A stretch of 64,000 bases of DNA from Saccharothrix sp. HUAS TT1. Lineage in GTDB: Bacteria; Actinomycetota; Actinomycetes; Mycobacteriales; Pseudonocardiaceae. Shown in pieces: positions 15,067-23,374 of the stretch. How positions within the stretch are numbered: the stretch's first letter is position 1; the number at the start of each line of letters is the position of its first letter. The translations under genes and the position numbers were made by a program. The DNA lies in NCBI RefSeq assembly GCF_040744945.1, contig NZ_CP160453.1, positions 8,451,409-8,515,408 on the forward strand. Reading direction: 5' to 3'. Under the pieces are notes generated by a model, which saw only the letters and a program-made list of their open reading frames with translations, had not been told where the DNA came from and made no database searches.

Positions 15067-15333
15067 GTGGTGGAGATCGTGAACAAGGCGGCGCAGGAGA
15101 ACTACGCGACGTTCCGGGCCGCGATCACGCTGTTGCAGGAGACCGTGGACGAGTACGTCCGGGGCTTCATCGCGAAGGCGGAGGACGCGGACATCCCGGC
15201 GGACGCCTGGGCGGTGCCGACGGCGGACGAGCTGAAGTCGTTGTGCGACAAGGCCGTTCGGGAGATCGAAGAGTTCACCAAGGACGCCAAGAAGTACGAG
15301 GCGGACCTGGTCGCGAAGAACTGGAGGGTCTGA
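15067..15333 (+). CDS. Small AICE hypothetical protein, helical
   Basis: This 88-residue acidic, helix-rich protein (NYATFRAAITLLQETVDEYV; LCDKAVREIEEFTKDAKKYE) has no signal or membrane segment. GTG starts at 15067 or 15070 both follow a GAGGT. It lies two bases upstream of another small gene, at the head of the transfer cluster. I do not recognise the family. Confidence 0.65.
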   Translation: MVEIVNKAAQENYATFRAAITLLQETVDEYVRGFIAKAEDADIPADAWAVPTADELKSLCDKAVREIEEFTKDAKKYEADLVAKNWRV

Positions 15334-15335
15334 CG

Positions 15336-15527
15336 GTGGCTGCTCGTTACGGCGCGAACCAGGCGGTCGACGCGATTGACCAGGCCATGAACCAGCTCCG
15401 GGAGGCGGTGGACGGGATGCCGTTCGCGCGGTTCCGCTTCGCCGGTCAGCACAAGGCGGTCACGCGAGCGGTGGCCAACCTGTCGATCGCGATGCAGGAC
15501 GTGAAGCCGTACCTGCGGGACGACTAG
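15336..15527 (+). CDS. Small AICE hypothetical protein
   Basis: This 63-residue protein (VAARYGANQAVDAIDQAMNQ; HKAVTRAVANLSIAMQDVKPYL) starts at GTG 15336 with GGAGG upstream and directly follows the previous small gene. It is probably cotranscribed toward traB. The function is unknown. Confidence 0.6.
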   Translation: MAARYGANQAVDAIDQAMNQLREAVDGMPFARFRFAGQHKAVTRAVANLSIAMQDVKPYLRDD

Positions 15528-15625
15528 CAACACGGTTTTCAACGTTTCGCCGGAGACCCGATCACGCCGAATACGGCTGATCGGGTCTCTGGTTTCCACA
15601 CGCACGAAGAGAAGGGGTGTTCGTG

Positions 15626-16996
15626 ATGCCGAAACCGACTCGCAGTCAGGGTTTCGAGGTCCGGGCGGTGAAGTGGGGTGTCCGACACCCCGGCATGGTG
15701 GCGGTTCCGCCCGCCCTGGCGGCTGCGGTGGGTGTGGGTGTGGTGGAGATGGGGTTGCCGACTACGGGCGGAATCGTGGGCGGTGCGGCGTTGGGGTTGG
15801 CGGGTTGGTATCGGGGTCACCCGGCGTCGTTCGACCACCTGATGCTGCCCCGGTTGCGGGCGTTCCGTCGGCGCTGGCTGACCTACGTAGGGCGCCGGTG
15901 GGCGGACATCCTGGCGGACTGCGATCTGGTCACGGTCAACCGGCGCACGGACGCGATGGTGGTGCCGCGCATCCTGCGGGTGCGGTCGGCGTCGCCGTCG
16001 ATAGACACGATCCACGTGAGGCTCAACCGGGGCCAGACGCCGTCGATGTTCGAGGAGCGCGCTGACGCCCTGGCGCACGCTCTGCTGGCTCAGCGGGTCG
16101 CGGTGGTGAAGATCAAGCCGCAGGTCATCGGCCTGGTGGTCGAGCGAGAGAACCCGTTCGACGCCGACCCGATCCCGGCTATCGACCTGCCGCACGACTC
16201 CGACGAGGTCGACCTGGGCGCGATCGAGCTGGGCGACACCGAGTACGGCACGGCCTGGACGCAGTCGTTCGTGGGCCAGCACGTGTTCGTCGCGGGGGCG
16301 ACCGGCTCGGGCAAGGGCTCGCTGCTGTGGTCGCCGTTGCGGGGCATGGCTCCGCTGTTGCGGGACGGGGTCGTCCTGCCGGACGTGATCGACCTGAAGG
16401 AGGGAATGGAGACCGAGATCGGTGCTCCGATCTTCCACCGCCGGGCGATCGAGTGGGGCGACGCGGTCGAGGTAGTCGAGTCGTTCCGGGACGAGCTGAA
16501 GGCGCGGCAGGCCGAGCTGCGCGAGCAGGGTAGGCGCAAGTTCACGCCGTCGGTCGAGACGCCGTTGCGGCTGTTGCAGATTGACGAGCTGGGGATGTTG
16601 ACGTCCTACGGTCCGGCGTCCGAGGTGCGCGGTGTGCTCAAGCTGCTCTCGGAGGTCATGACGCAGGGTCGGGCGGCGGGGTTCGGCGTGTGCGGCTACG
16701 TGCAGGAGCCGACCAAGGACACGGTCCCGATCCGGGAGCTGTTCACCGCGCGGGTGTGCCTGTCGGTGACCTCGCAGAGCCAGGTGGACATGGTCCTGGG
16801 TGACGGGATGCGGCTGCGCGGGGCGCTGGCCGACGAGATCCCGTTGGACTCCGCGCACGCCGGTATCGGGTTCGTGGTGGAGCAGGGCTCCCGCAACCCG
16901 CTGCGCGTGCGGGCCTCCTACCAGTCCGACCAGGACATCCGCGACCTGGTCGCGTTCGTCACCTCGGGCCGCCCGCGCCTGCACGCGGTCGCCTGA
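15626..16996 (+). CDS. traB: TraB-like FtsK/SpoIIIE DNA translocase
   Basis: This 456-residue transfer ATPase has two hydrophobic segments near the N-terminus (VPPALAAAVGVGVVEM; TTGGIVGGAALGLAGW). An FtsK/SpoIIIE motor domain follows, with Walker A GATGSGKGS (residues 224-232, K230) and a LLQIDELGML Walker B-like segment. In Streptomyces plasmids and AICEs one hexameric TraB protein moves double-stranded DNA between mycelia and is sufficient for conjugation. The ATG at 15626 follows AAGGGG; a GTG at 15617 is possible. Confidence 0.9.
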   Translation: MPKPTRSQGFEVRAVKWGVRHPGMVAVPPALAAAVGVGVVEMGLPTTGGIVGGAALGLAGWYRGHPASFDHLMLPRLRAFRRRWLTYVGRRWADILADCDLVTVNRRTDAMVVPRILRVRSASPSIDTIHVRLNRGQTPSMFEERADALAHALLAQRVAVVKIKPQVIGLVVERENPFDADPIPAIDLPHDSDEVDLGAIELGDTEYGTAWTQSFVGQHVFVAGATGSGKGSLLWSPLRGMAPLLRDGVVLPDVIDLKEGMETEIGAPIFHRRAIEWGDAVEVVESFRDELKARQAELREQGRRKFTPSVETPLRLLQIDELGMLTSYGPASEVRGVLKLLSEVMTQGRAAGFGVCGYVQEPTKDTVPIRELFTARVCLSVTSQSQVDMVLGDGMRLRGALADEIPLDSAHAGIGFVVEQGSRNPLRVRASYQSDQDIRDLVAFVTSGRPRLHAVA

Positions 16997-17068
16997 CTCA
17001 TCGCACATCACGCGGCGCGATCCGTTGCCGCACAAGCACATCGCTTGATCCGGAGTGGAGGAGCAACC

Positions 17069-17284
17069 ATGTGGAACCTGGGTATCCGGCTGTGGGCGGC
17101 GTGGCGGTTCGCGCTGTTCCTCGGCGTCGCGGCCGGGGTGCTGTTCGTGGTCTACCAGGTCGACGGGTTCGGCGCGTTCTTCGGCTGGACCCTCGTCCTG
17201 GCGCTGGTGGGTGTCGTGGCGGTGTTCTACATCCTGCGCGACTTCGTCCGCCGCGAGGTCGACCACCGACGCGGGCGGCTGTGA
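17069..17284 (+). CDS. Small two-helix membrane protein of the transfer region
   Basis: This 71-residue protein is made of two hydrophobic helices (FALFLGVAAGVLFVVYQV; FGWTLVLALVGVVAVFYIL) and a basic C-terminus (RREVDHRRGR). The ATG follows GGAGGAG. Its stop overlaps the next ATG. By position it may be a Spd-type spread or pore protein, which assists intramycelial transfer; this is not shown by sequence. Confidence 0.7.
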   Translation: MWNLGIRLWAAWRFALFLGVAAGVLFVVYQVDGFGAFFGWTLVLALVGVVAVFYILRDFVRREVDHRRGRL

Positions 17285-17721
17285 TGGCCCGCATCCGCGC
17301 CCGTGGTGCGACCCGTGCCCCTCGGCCGCGCGGCGGGGTCGACCCCGGTCAGGTCGACCTGTTCGCCGACGACTGGAAGCAAGCCGCTGCTGCTCCCGAA
17401 TCGAAGCCGGTGCCGCTGGCGGGGTTCGGTGGCACTCCCGACCTGGTGCCGCAGGTGCTCGACAGCATCTCGGCCGGGTCGGTCGGTCAGTTCGACTCGT
17501 CGGGGCGGGTGGTGGTGCTCGACGGTGACGGGCACTGCCGCCACGCCGACGACGACATCGCCACCGTGGTGGAGTCCCTGATCAAACAGCGCTATGCGGC
17601 TCAGGGCGAGTTCACCACCCAACTGCACGGCGTGATCCGCAAGAACACCTATGTGCTCGACCTGACCAACTCCGGTCACGCGATCCGTGCTCGCTGGTCG
17701 AGCCTGCGGGGTGCGCGGTGA
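17284..17721 (+). CDS. AICE hypothetical protein
   Basis: This 145-residue soluble protein has a basic, disordered N-terminus (RIRARGATRAPRPRGG) and a compact C-terminal half (VVESLIKQRYAAQGEFTTQL, HAIRARWSSLRG). It overlaps both neighbours (TGATG at 17282-17286 and GTGA at 17718). It belongs to the transfer operon; the function is unknown. Confidence 0.7.
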   Translation: MARIRARGATRAPRPRGGVDPGQVDLFADDWKQAAAAPESKPVPLAGFGGTPDLVPQVLDSISAGSVGQFDSSGRVVVLDGDGHCRHADDDIATVVESLIKQRYAAQGEFTTQLHGVIRKNTYVLDLTNSGHAIRARWSSLRGAR

Positions 17722-17996
17722 CGGCGCGGAGCCGCTTCGACTTCGACCTCAGGCGGCCCGCCCGCACGGGGGTCGCGGCGCTGGTCGAGCTGTCGAACCT
17801 GCGGCTGATCGCGGGGTTGGCGGCCGAGTACGACGACCTGGTGCGCCGCTACGCCGACGACAACGGCGAGCTGCCGGACCACCGGGCGGTGCAGGTCGCC
17901 GAGATCGCTCACCGGCTGCACGTGCTGCTGGGTGAGGAGTCCGAGCACTACCGCCGACTGTCCTTGGAACACCGAGAGGGAAGGAATCGTCACTGA
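17718..17996 (+). CDS. AICE hypothetical protein, helical
   Basis: This 92-residue helix-rich protein (LSNLRLIAGLAAEYDDLVRR; VQVAEIAHRLHVLLGEESEH) has no membrane segment. The start overlaps the previous stop as GTGA and the stop overlaps the next ATG. The overlaps on both sides indicate coupled translation within the transfer operon. I do not recognise the family. Confidence 0.7.
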   Translation: MTARSRFDFDLRRPARTGVAALVELSNLRLIAGLAAEYDDLVRRYADDNGELPDHRAVQVAEIAHRLHVLLGEESEHYRRLSLEHREGRNRH

Positions 17997-18349
17997 TGCC
18001 CGAACCAGGGAACCAACCGAAGTGGCCGGACTGGACGAAGGAGGACCCGCCGGACTGGATCAGGGATGACGTGGTCAAGTTCCTGCGCTTGGCCGTCGCC
18101 GACCGGCTCTACACCCGTGGTGGCGATGGGACGGGCACGTGGGGCTGGTACCTCGACCCGGGAGACCAGGCGACACCGGCCGCAGGTGACGAGTCCGGAG
18201 TCGTCTGGCTGTTGGAGGAGCACCGCTGCATCGTCCCGTCGCAGATGCACGTGTTGAAGGACGAATCGGGTGAGTTGTTCAACGCTCAGTTGATGGAGAT
18301 CACCCCGGCCGGACGCGACCTGCTCGCGCGGCTCGACTCGAAGAGGTGA
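17996..18349 (+). CDS. AICE hypothetical protein, Trp-rich
   Basis: This 117-residue soluble protein has a tryptophan-rich N-terminus (PKWPDWTKEDPPDWIRDDVV) and the centre GTGTWGWYLDPGDQ. It is sandwiched by overlapping starts in the transfer operon. No family is recognised. Confidence 0.7.
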   Translation: MPEPGNQPKWPDWTKEDPPDWIRDDVVKFLRLAVADRLYTRGGDGTGTWGWYLDPGDQATPAAGDESGVVWLLEEHRCIVPSQMHVLKDESGELFNAQLMEITPAGRDLLARLDSKR

Positions 18350-19185
18350 ACCCCGTGCAGGCTCACGACTCCGACGAGATCGACGTCCAGGCGGGGGTCA
18401 CCAGACGGGTCGTGGGCCTGCGCCGCAAGCGTGCCGAGTCCGCGCAGCTTCGCGGCCTGGTCGATGACCCTGACATGGTGGCGGTGCGGATCGAGTCGCA
18501 ACGCCGGTTGATCACGCGCGGCATGTGGTTCTTCCTCGCGTTGGGCCTCGGCTTCACCACGGCTGGGGTTCAGGACTTCCTGGCCGGTCACCGGCCGGTT
18601 TCCGACCCGCTGTGGTGGGCGGCGTGGCTGGCCGAACCGATGCTGGCGGGCATCCTGATCATGTTGCTGGTGTTCGAGTCCGAGGTGCTGCACCGGGGCG
18701 TGCCGGTGGACAGCAAGTGGGTGGACTGGCTCAAGCGCATCCTGTTGATCTCGACGCTGTTCATGAACGTCTACCCCACGATCGCCGTGCGGGCCGGTGA
18801 GCGGTTCGAGGTCGGCAACCTCGCCATCCACGTCATGGTGCCGGTCGTGGTGTTCGGCGTCGCCGAGGTGATGCCGGTGATCCAGCAGCGGATGAACCAG
18901 GCCATCACCGACGCCTACCGCGCTGCCAGCACCGCCACACCGCAGCCTGCCCCGGCACCCGCTGCGGCAGCTGCCCTGCCGGTCCAAGCGGCGCTGGCCA
19001 CCGGTACCCGGCTCAAGCTGCCGGAGCCGATCCGCGACGCGGTCAAGGCCAAGGTCGACCAGGTCGCCGCCGAAGGGCGCACGTTGACCGCCGACGACGT
19101 CCGCCAGGCGGCGCGCGTCCCCGCCGACCTCGCCGACCGCATCGTCGCCGAAGTGCACGCCCACAACGGGCACGCCTTCGCCTGA
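18346..19185 (+). CDS. Polytopic membrane protein, SpdB/DUF2637-like candidate
   Basis: This 279-residue protein has four predicted membrane helices (MWFFLALGLGFTTAGV; WWAAWLAEPMLAGILIMLLV; ILLISTLFMNVYPTIAV; IHVMVPVVVFGVAEVM). A Pro/Ala linker follows, then a C-terminal helical region resembling a DNA-binding wHTH (AAEGRTLTADDVRQAARVPA). This layout matches SpdB/DUF2637-type proteins of Streptomyces elements (recollection). The GTG start overlaps the previous stop as GTGA. Confidence 0.72.
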   Translation: MNPVQAHDSDEIDVQAGVTRRVVGLRRKRAESAQLRGLVDDPDMVAVRIESQRRLITRGMWFFLALGLGFTTAGVQDFLAGHRPVSDPLWWAAWLAEPMLAGILIMLLVFESEVLHRGVPVDSKWVDWLKRILLISTLFMNVYPTIAVRAGERFEVGNLAIHVMVPVVVFGVAEVMPVIQQRMNQAITDAYRAASTATPQPAPAPAAAAALPVQAALATGTRLKLPEPIRDAVKAKVDQVAAEGRTLTADDVRQAARVPADLADRIVAEVHAHNGHAFA

Positions 19186-19215
19186 TCCACGGCAGGAACT
19201 CCTACCTGCCCGTAT

Positions 19216-19253
19216 GAGCGGGGCACGGCCACTCCCCTGGCCGTGCCCCGCTC
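19216..19253. other. Perfect 15-bp stem-loop upstream of rep
   Basis: GAGCGGGGCACGGCC (19216-19230) and GGCCGTGCCCCGCTC (19239-19253) are perfectly complementary with an 8-nt loop. They sit in the 95-bp gap between the transfer operon and rep. There is no T-run. It may be a terminator isolating rep from upstream transcription, or part of the double-strand origin. Confidence 0.6.
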
Positions 19254-19280
19254 CTCGTCCTGCTCGAAAGGAGGTGACGC

Positions 19281-20621
19281 GTGGTGTCCACGCTGGAAGA
19301 CCGCATCGCCCACCGGCTGAGGCGGGCCGACTACCGCGACTGGCGCGACAAGGTCACCGGCATCGGTGGCTGCGCCCAGCCGATCCGCATGACCGGCGGC
19401 TGGCAGGTCCAGGACCAGGCCACCGGCGCGCTGCTGGACTGGCACGGCGGGGACGTGTTCATCCCCTGCGGCAACCGGCGCGAGTCGGTGTGCCCCTCGT
19501 GCTCGGACCGGTACGCGGCCGACGCCTACCACCTGATGCACGCTGGCCTGGCCGGTGGCTCCAAGGGCGTCCCGGTCTCGGTTACCGAGAAGCCGCGCGT
19601 GTTCGCCACGCTCACCGCGCCGTCATTCGGGCCGGTGCACAACCGACGCACCACAAGCCGCGGGAAGGTCCTGCCCTGCGCGTGCGGCTCCTGGCACCAC
19701 CCCGACGACCCGGCCATCGGCACCCCGCTTGACGCCGACGCCTACGACTACGTCGGCTCGGTGCTGTGGCAGGCCAACGCCGGTGAGCTGTGGCACCGGT
19801 TCGTCACCGCGCTGAAGCGGGAGCTGATGAAGGCGGCCGGGCTGCCGGTCCGGGAGTTCAAGGACCATGCCCGGCTGTCCTACGCCAAGGTCGCTGAGTA
19901 CCAGCGGCGCGGCCTGGTCCACTTCCACGCCGTCGTGCGCCTGGACGGACCCGAGGGACCGGCCGACCCCACTCCCTCGTGGGCTTCGGCGGAGCTGTTG
20001 GAGACGGCCATCATGGGCGCCGCTCGCTCAGTCGCCCTGGGCCAGGTGCTCCCCGACGGGAGCAAGTCCACGCTGCGGTGGGGCTCGCAGGTCGACGTGC
20101 GGCGCATCCGCCCGACCAGCGCCGCCGAGGTCGAAGAGGACGGCGAGATCAGCGAGTCTCGGTTGGCGGGCTACGTCGCGAAGTACGCCACCAAGGGCAC
20201 CGGCAAGAGCGAAGCCGCCGACCGGCCGATCCGCTCCCAACTCGACATCGACCACCTGCGGGTGCACGCCCACCACCGCCGGATCATCCAGACCGCCTGG
20301 GACCTCGGCGACCTGGAGCAGTTCGCGAAGCTCAACCTGCGGCGCTGGGCGCACATGCTCGCCTTCCGGGGCCACTTCCTGAGCAAGTCCCGCGCCTACT
20401 CGACCACCTTCAAGGCCATCCGGGGCGAACGTCGCGCGTTCCGCACCGCCGAAATGCTCGACCAGCTCGGCCACGACCCCGGCTCGGTCCTGGTGGTCAA
20501 CGACTGGACCTACACCGGCACCGGCTACGCCGACGACGCCGAGCGCGAACTTGCCCTGGCCATCGCTGAACGAACCCGTGAGCAGCGCAAGCGCAAGTAC
20601 GAACAGGAGGTAGCAGCATGA
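19281..20621 (+). CDS. Rolling-circle replication initiator (RepSA-like)
   Basis: This 446-residue relaxase-type initiator has the HUH motif HFH (H214-F-H216 in GLVHFHAVVRLDG) and an N-terminal zinc-ribbon-like cluster (CGNRRESVCPSCSDRY). The body RFVTALKRELMKAAGLPVRE is typical of the pSAM2 RepSA group. It nicks the origin to start rolling-circle replication of the excised circle. The GTG at 19281 is preceded by AAAGGAGGT. The stop overlaps the excisionase start, so rep, xis and int are coupled. Confidence 0.93.
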   Translation: MVSTLEDRIAHRLRRADYRDWRDKVTGIGGCAQPIRMTGGWQVQDQATGALLDWHGGDVFIPCGNRRESVCPSCSDRYAADAYHLMHAGLAGGSKGVPVSVTEKPRVFATLTAPSFGPVHNRRTTSRGKVLPCACGSWHHPDDPAIGTPLDADAYDYVGSVLWQANAGELWHRFVTALKRELMKAAGLPVREFKDHARLSYAKVAEYQRRGLVHFHAVVRLDGPEGPADPTPSWASAELLETAIMGAARSVALGQVLPDGSKSTLRWGSQVDVRRIRPTSAAEVEEDGEISESRLAGYVAKYATKGTGKSEAADRPIRSQLDIDHLRVHAHHRRIIQTAWDLGDLEQFAKLNLRRWAHMLAFRGHFLSKSRAYSTTFKAIRGERRAFRTAEMLDQLGHDPGSVLVVNDWTYTGTGYADDAERELALAIAERTREQRKRKYEQEVAA

Positions 20622-20797
20622 GCAAGCTCTGGGGGATGAAGGAGGTCGCCGACTTCCTGGGCGTCCCGGTCAACACCCTTTACCAGTGGCGCACCCGCAA
20701 CTACGGCCCGCCCGGCAAGCGCATCGGCAAGTACGTGCGCTTCGTCCCCGACCAGGTCAAAGCCTGGGTCGACTCGCTGCCGGACGGACTCGCCTGA
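20618..20797 (+). CDS. xis: Excisionase (MerR-like winged helix)
   Basis: This 59-residue DNA-binding protein (MKEVADFLGVPVNTLYQWRT, then GPPGKRIGKYVRFVPDQVKA) has the helix-turn-helix plus wing of AICE Xis proteins. It would bend attL/attR DNA and drive excision with the integrase. The ATG at 20618 overlaps the rep stop and its TGA overlaps the integrase ATG. Confidence 0.92.
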   Translation: MSKLWGMKEVADFLGVPVNTLYQWRTRNYGPPGKRIGKYVRFVPDQVKAWVDSLPDGLA

Positions 20798-21972
20798 TGC
20801 CTCGGCCACCGCTGCCGCTCGGCACCTACGGCAAGATCCGCACCTACCAGGACTCGGCGGGCTGGCGGGCCAGGACCAACTTCCGGGACTTCGACGGCGT
20901 CACCAGGCCGGTGGAACGTCGGGGTCGGACGGAGGCTACGGCGATCCGGGCGCTGAAGAAGGCGTTGGCGGAACGCACGGCCCCGGTGGACTCGGAAGGC
21001 ATCACGCCCGACATGCGGTTCCGGACGGCCGCCGAGTTGTGGTTGCGGGAGTTCCAGCGGGCCGTTGACTCGGGCAGGCGGTCCCCCACCTCGAAGGAGA
21101 CCTACGAAAGCAGGCTCAACGGCTTGGTGCTGCCCGCGATCGGTGATCTGCGGGTGCGCGAGTTGACCGTGCCGCGTCTGGACAAGGTGGTGGCCGCAGC
21201 ACAGGACTTGCACAGCTCGGCCACCGCCAAGACGGTGCGCACGATCCTGTCCGGCGTCTGCGGCCTGGCCGTCCGGCACGGTGCCCTCCCGGCCAACCCG
21301 GTGCGAGACGTCGGGCGGTTGGAGGGCAAGAAGTCACGGCCGCGTGCGCTGTCCGAAGACGAGTTGGCGGACCTGTTGGGCAAGCTGGATGACGACGAGG
21401 TGGCGGTCCGCCAAGACCTCCCGGACCTGGCTCGGTGGTACGCGGGCACAGGGGAGCGCACCGGGGAAGGGCTCGCCGTCCACTGGGAACACCTCGACTT
21501 GGACGCGGGCGTGGTGAACTGGGGCGGGAGCCTCATCCGGGTCAAGGGCCAGGGGCAGAGGATCAACACGGGTAAGACGGACGTGTCCGAGCGGGCCTTG
21601 GCGCTGCCGAGTTGGCTGGTGCTCAACCTCCGTGATCGCCGTGTTCGGGTGGCCGAGCGCTTCGGGGTCGCGCCGGAGCAGCTGACCGGCCCGGTGTACC
21701 CGAACACCCTCGGCGGCCTGCGGGACAAGCACAACACGCTTGCCCGATGGCGCGAGTTCCGGCAGCGCGCGGGCTATCCCTGGGTCACCTTCCGCACGTT
21801 CCGGCGGTCGGTGGCGACCATCCTGGACGAGGCCGGGTTGACCGCTCGGCAGATCGCCGACCAGCTCGGCCACTCGAAGGTCTCGACGTCGCAGGACGTC
21901 TACATGGCGCGCCGAGTGACCAGTCGCAGGGCAGCTGAAGCCCTGGAGGCGGTTAAGGGGTTCCGCCCGTAA
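20797..21972 (+). CDS. int: Tyrosine recombinase integrase of the AICE
   Basis: This 391-residue integrase has an N-terminal AP2-like arm-binding region, a SAM-like core-binding domain (about 90-180) and a catalytic domain. Catalytic residues seen are R221 (GTGERTGEGL), R336 (FRTFRRS), H359 (LGHSKVS) and nucleophile Y369 (QDVYMAR). The HxxR box reads R333-T-F-R336, so the usual first histidine is arginine. It ends 65 bp from the att core beside tRNA-Met, the standard position. Confidence 0.95.
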   Translation: MPRPPLPLGTYGKIRTYQDSAGWRARTNFRDFDGVTRPVERRGRTEATAIRALKKALAERTAPVDSEGITPDMRFRTAAELWLREFQRAVDSGRRSPTSKETYESRLNGLVLPAIGDLRVRELTVPRLDKVVAAAQDLHSSATAKTVRTILSGVCGLAVRHGALPANPVRDVGRLEGKKSRPRALSEDELADLLGKLDDDEVAVRQDLPDLARWYAGTGERTGEGLAVHWEHLDLDAGVVNWGGSLIRVKGQGQRINTGKTDVSERALALPSWLVLNLRDRRVRVAERFGVAPEQLTGPVYPNTLGGLRDKHNTLARWREFRQRAGYPWVTFRTFRRSVATILDEAGLTARQIADQLGHSKVSTSQDVYMARRVTSRRAAEALEAVKGFRP

Positions 21973-21973
21973 A

Positions 21974-21998
21974 GTGGGGCAAAAGCATGGCGTTGATC
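21974..21998 (+). repeat. Right subterminal repeat of the AICE
   Basis: This is the partner of 12009-12033 (22 of 25 identical, same orientation). It lies immediately after the integrase stop and 40 bp inside the right att core. It is a candidate arm-type recombinase site. Confidence 0.7.
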
Positions 21999-22037
21999 AT
22001 GGTGCCGTCTGATGCCACCTCGTTGACCAGCGGAAAC

Positions 22038-22077
22038 AGTGGGGCGGGTGGGGTTCGAACCCACGACCTGACGGATT
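22038..22077. repeat. attR: 40-bp att core within tRNA-Met
   Basis: This is identical to 11853-11892. It spans the anticodon loop to two bases past the 3' end of the tRNA-Met gene, so the element supplied the 3' half that keeps the tRNA intact. Confidence 0.93.
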
Positions 22078-22114
22078 ATGAGTCCGCTGCTCTGACCGGC
22101 TGAGCTACCGCCCC
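22040..22114 (-). tRNA. tRNA-Met (anticodon CAT)
   Basis: This 75-nt cloverleaf has acceptor stem GGGGCGG/CCGCCCC, D-stem GCTC/GAGC, anticodon stem GCGGA/TCCGT with loop CTCATAA (CAT), T-arm GTGGG-TTCGAAC-CCCAC and discriminator A. No CCA is encoded. Because CAT also serves Ile2 tRNAs, elongator Met is the likely but not certain identity. It is the AICE integration site. Confidence 0.92.
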
Positions 22115-22200
22115 CTGACGTGCGGTTCTGGAGGGTACAGAGGGGGACTACCCCGCGTCTCCACAACCCGGCACGGCGTGACCAAGCTGTGCACTCCCGA

Positions 22201-23046
22201 CTACGGGGCTCCGAGGTCGGACGGCCGGTAGGTGTTCGGGTAGCCGGGGTAGGTGCGGTTGCGCGGGTCGTTCGTCAACCGCGGGGTCCGGCGCGGTGGG
22301 AGGAGGCGGACGGTGTGGGCGCGGGTGTGCAGGGCCAGTTCGGCGGCTCGGGTCAGCCAGGTGGGCTGGGCGGGGAAGCCGAAGGCGTCGAGCATCGGTC
22401 GGTCGAGCATGGCCAGCACGGCGCGGGAGGTCAGGCTGCGGGGCGCCGGGTACCAGGAGCAGAACAGGTCCAGGGTGTACCGGCCGATCGCCCGGTTCGT
22501 GTCGCTGTAGGTGAACCGCGAAGCCTCGTACTCGCGCTTGAACGTCCGGTACTCCTCGTACGACCCCGGCAGCGCCTTGATCCCCATCCGCGCGCCCACC
22601 GCCGTGTAGAAGTGGAACGCGGCCAGGCGCTCGTGGTCCGTCAGCGGTCGCCAGCCGTACTTCGTGATCCACTCGATCGGGTCGAAGATGAACGTCGACA
22701 GCACGTACCGCATGTCGTCGTTCGAGATGTCGTACCGCCCGTGCAGCCGGTTCACCACGCGCAGCGCCTCACGCCCGCGCGGCGAGTCGTAGCCGTGGTC
22801 GACCAGCTCCGCCATCAGCAGCGCCGTGTCGTCGTACCGCTTCTGCGGCCGGCGCTCGAACTCGCCGGTCTTGGCCAGCAGCGCCGAGATGGACGGCACG
22901 CAGTAGGTCCGGAACAGGGCGAACTCCAGCGCCCGCACGTAGTCCCACGGGAACTCGTACCCGGACGACAGGCGCATGATCTCGACGTGGTCCCGCTCGG
23001 GGTCCAGCGACGTGATGCGGCGACGGTTGGCGAAGCGGTCGGCCAT
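22201..23046 (-). CDS. MpaB-type oxygenase (DUF2236)
   Basis: This 281-residue protein resembles the MpaB/latex-clearing-protein-like DUF2236 family (ALFRTYCVPSISALL; VNRLHGRYDISNDDMRYVLS; YDPIEW-type FIFDPIEWITKYGWRPLT). Members are heme b or related oxygenases acting on hydrophobic substrates. The ATG at 23046 has no strong ribosome site. It lies between two tRNA genes and its substrate is unknown. Confidence 0.82.
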   Translation of the reverse strand: MADRFANRRRITSLDPERDHVEIMRLSSGYEFPWDYVRALEFALFRTYCVPSISALLAKTGEFERRPQKRYDDTALLMAELVDHGYDSPRGREALRVVNRLHGRYDISNDDMRYVLSTFIFDPIEWITKYGWRPLTDHERLAAFHFYTAVGARMGIKALPGSYEEYRTFKREYEASRFTYSDTNRAIGRYTLDLFCSWYPAPRSLTSRAVLAMLDRPMLDAFGFPAQPTWLTRAAELALHTRAHTVRLLPPRRTPRLTNDPRNRTYPGYPNTYRPSDLGAP

Positions 23047-23165
23047 GTGGATCAGCGTGCCCCAAGAAACCGGCCCGGAGGGAGTGACAATCGGGTGACG
23101 TGCGGGTACCCCGCACCCATGAGACGACAAAACCCCAGGTCCGCCGGACCTGGGGTGCCATCGCG

Positions 23166-23237
23166 CTCCCCCTACTGGATTCGAACCAGTAACCCTTCGA
23201 TTAACAGTCGAATGCTCTGCCATTGAGCTAAGGGGGA
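23166..23237 (-). tRNA. tRNA-Asn (anticodon GTT)
   Basis: This 72-nt cloverleaf has acceptor TCCCCCT/AGGGGGA, anticodon arm TTCGA-CTGTTAA-TCGAA (GTT), a T-loop TTCGAAT and discriminator G. No CCA is encoded. Confidence 0.95.
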
Positions 23238-23318
23238 ATGTTCTGTTGTGGACCGGGCCTCCCGGCCCGACAGGACGTAACTCTAGCGCATCCTCAACAG
23301 TGTCCGCACACACCCCCT

Positions 23319-23338
23319 CCCCTTCCGGTAGGAAGGGG
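23319..23338. other. Short perfect hairpin upstream of the YtxH-like gene
   Basis: CCCCTTCC-GGTA-GGAAGGGG is a perfect 8-bp stem with a 4-nt loop, 36 bp before the ATG at 23375. It could be an operator or a 5'-UTR hairpin. Confidence 0.4.
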
Positions 23339-23374
23339 TGTGACCAGGCACGATCTCCAGGAGAGGACATCCTC

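Larger units (their letters stand above)
11893..22077. mobile_element. Actinomycete integrative and conjugative element (AICE, pSAM2-like) in tRNA-Met
   Basis: The roughly 10.2-kb element is bounded by the 40-bp att repeat. It carries the full AICE set: tyrosine integrase and excisionase beside attR, a rolling-circle Rep, a TraB/FtsK DNA translocase, small overlapping Spd-like genes, a GntR/UTRA regulator, and a structured non-coding block. The order rep-xis-int with ATGA overlaps matches pSAM2-type elements. It also carries an AT-richer cargo gene at the left end. All core genes look intact, so excision and transfer are plausible. Confidence 0.93.

Noticed and set aside
15539..17266. 575-codon open frame on the minus strand opposite traB
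   Set aside because: It has shadow-type His/Arg/Gln/Pro-rich composition and lies opposite a clear FtsK/TraB gene with Walker motifs.
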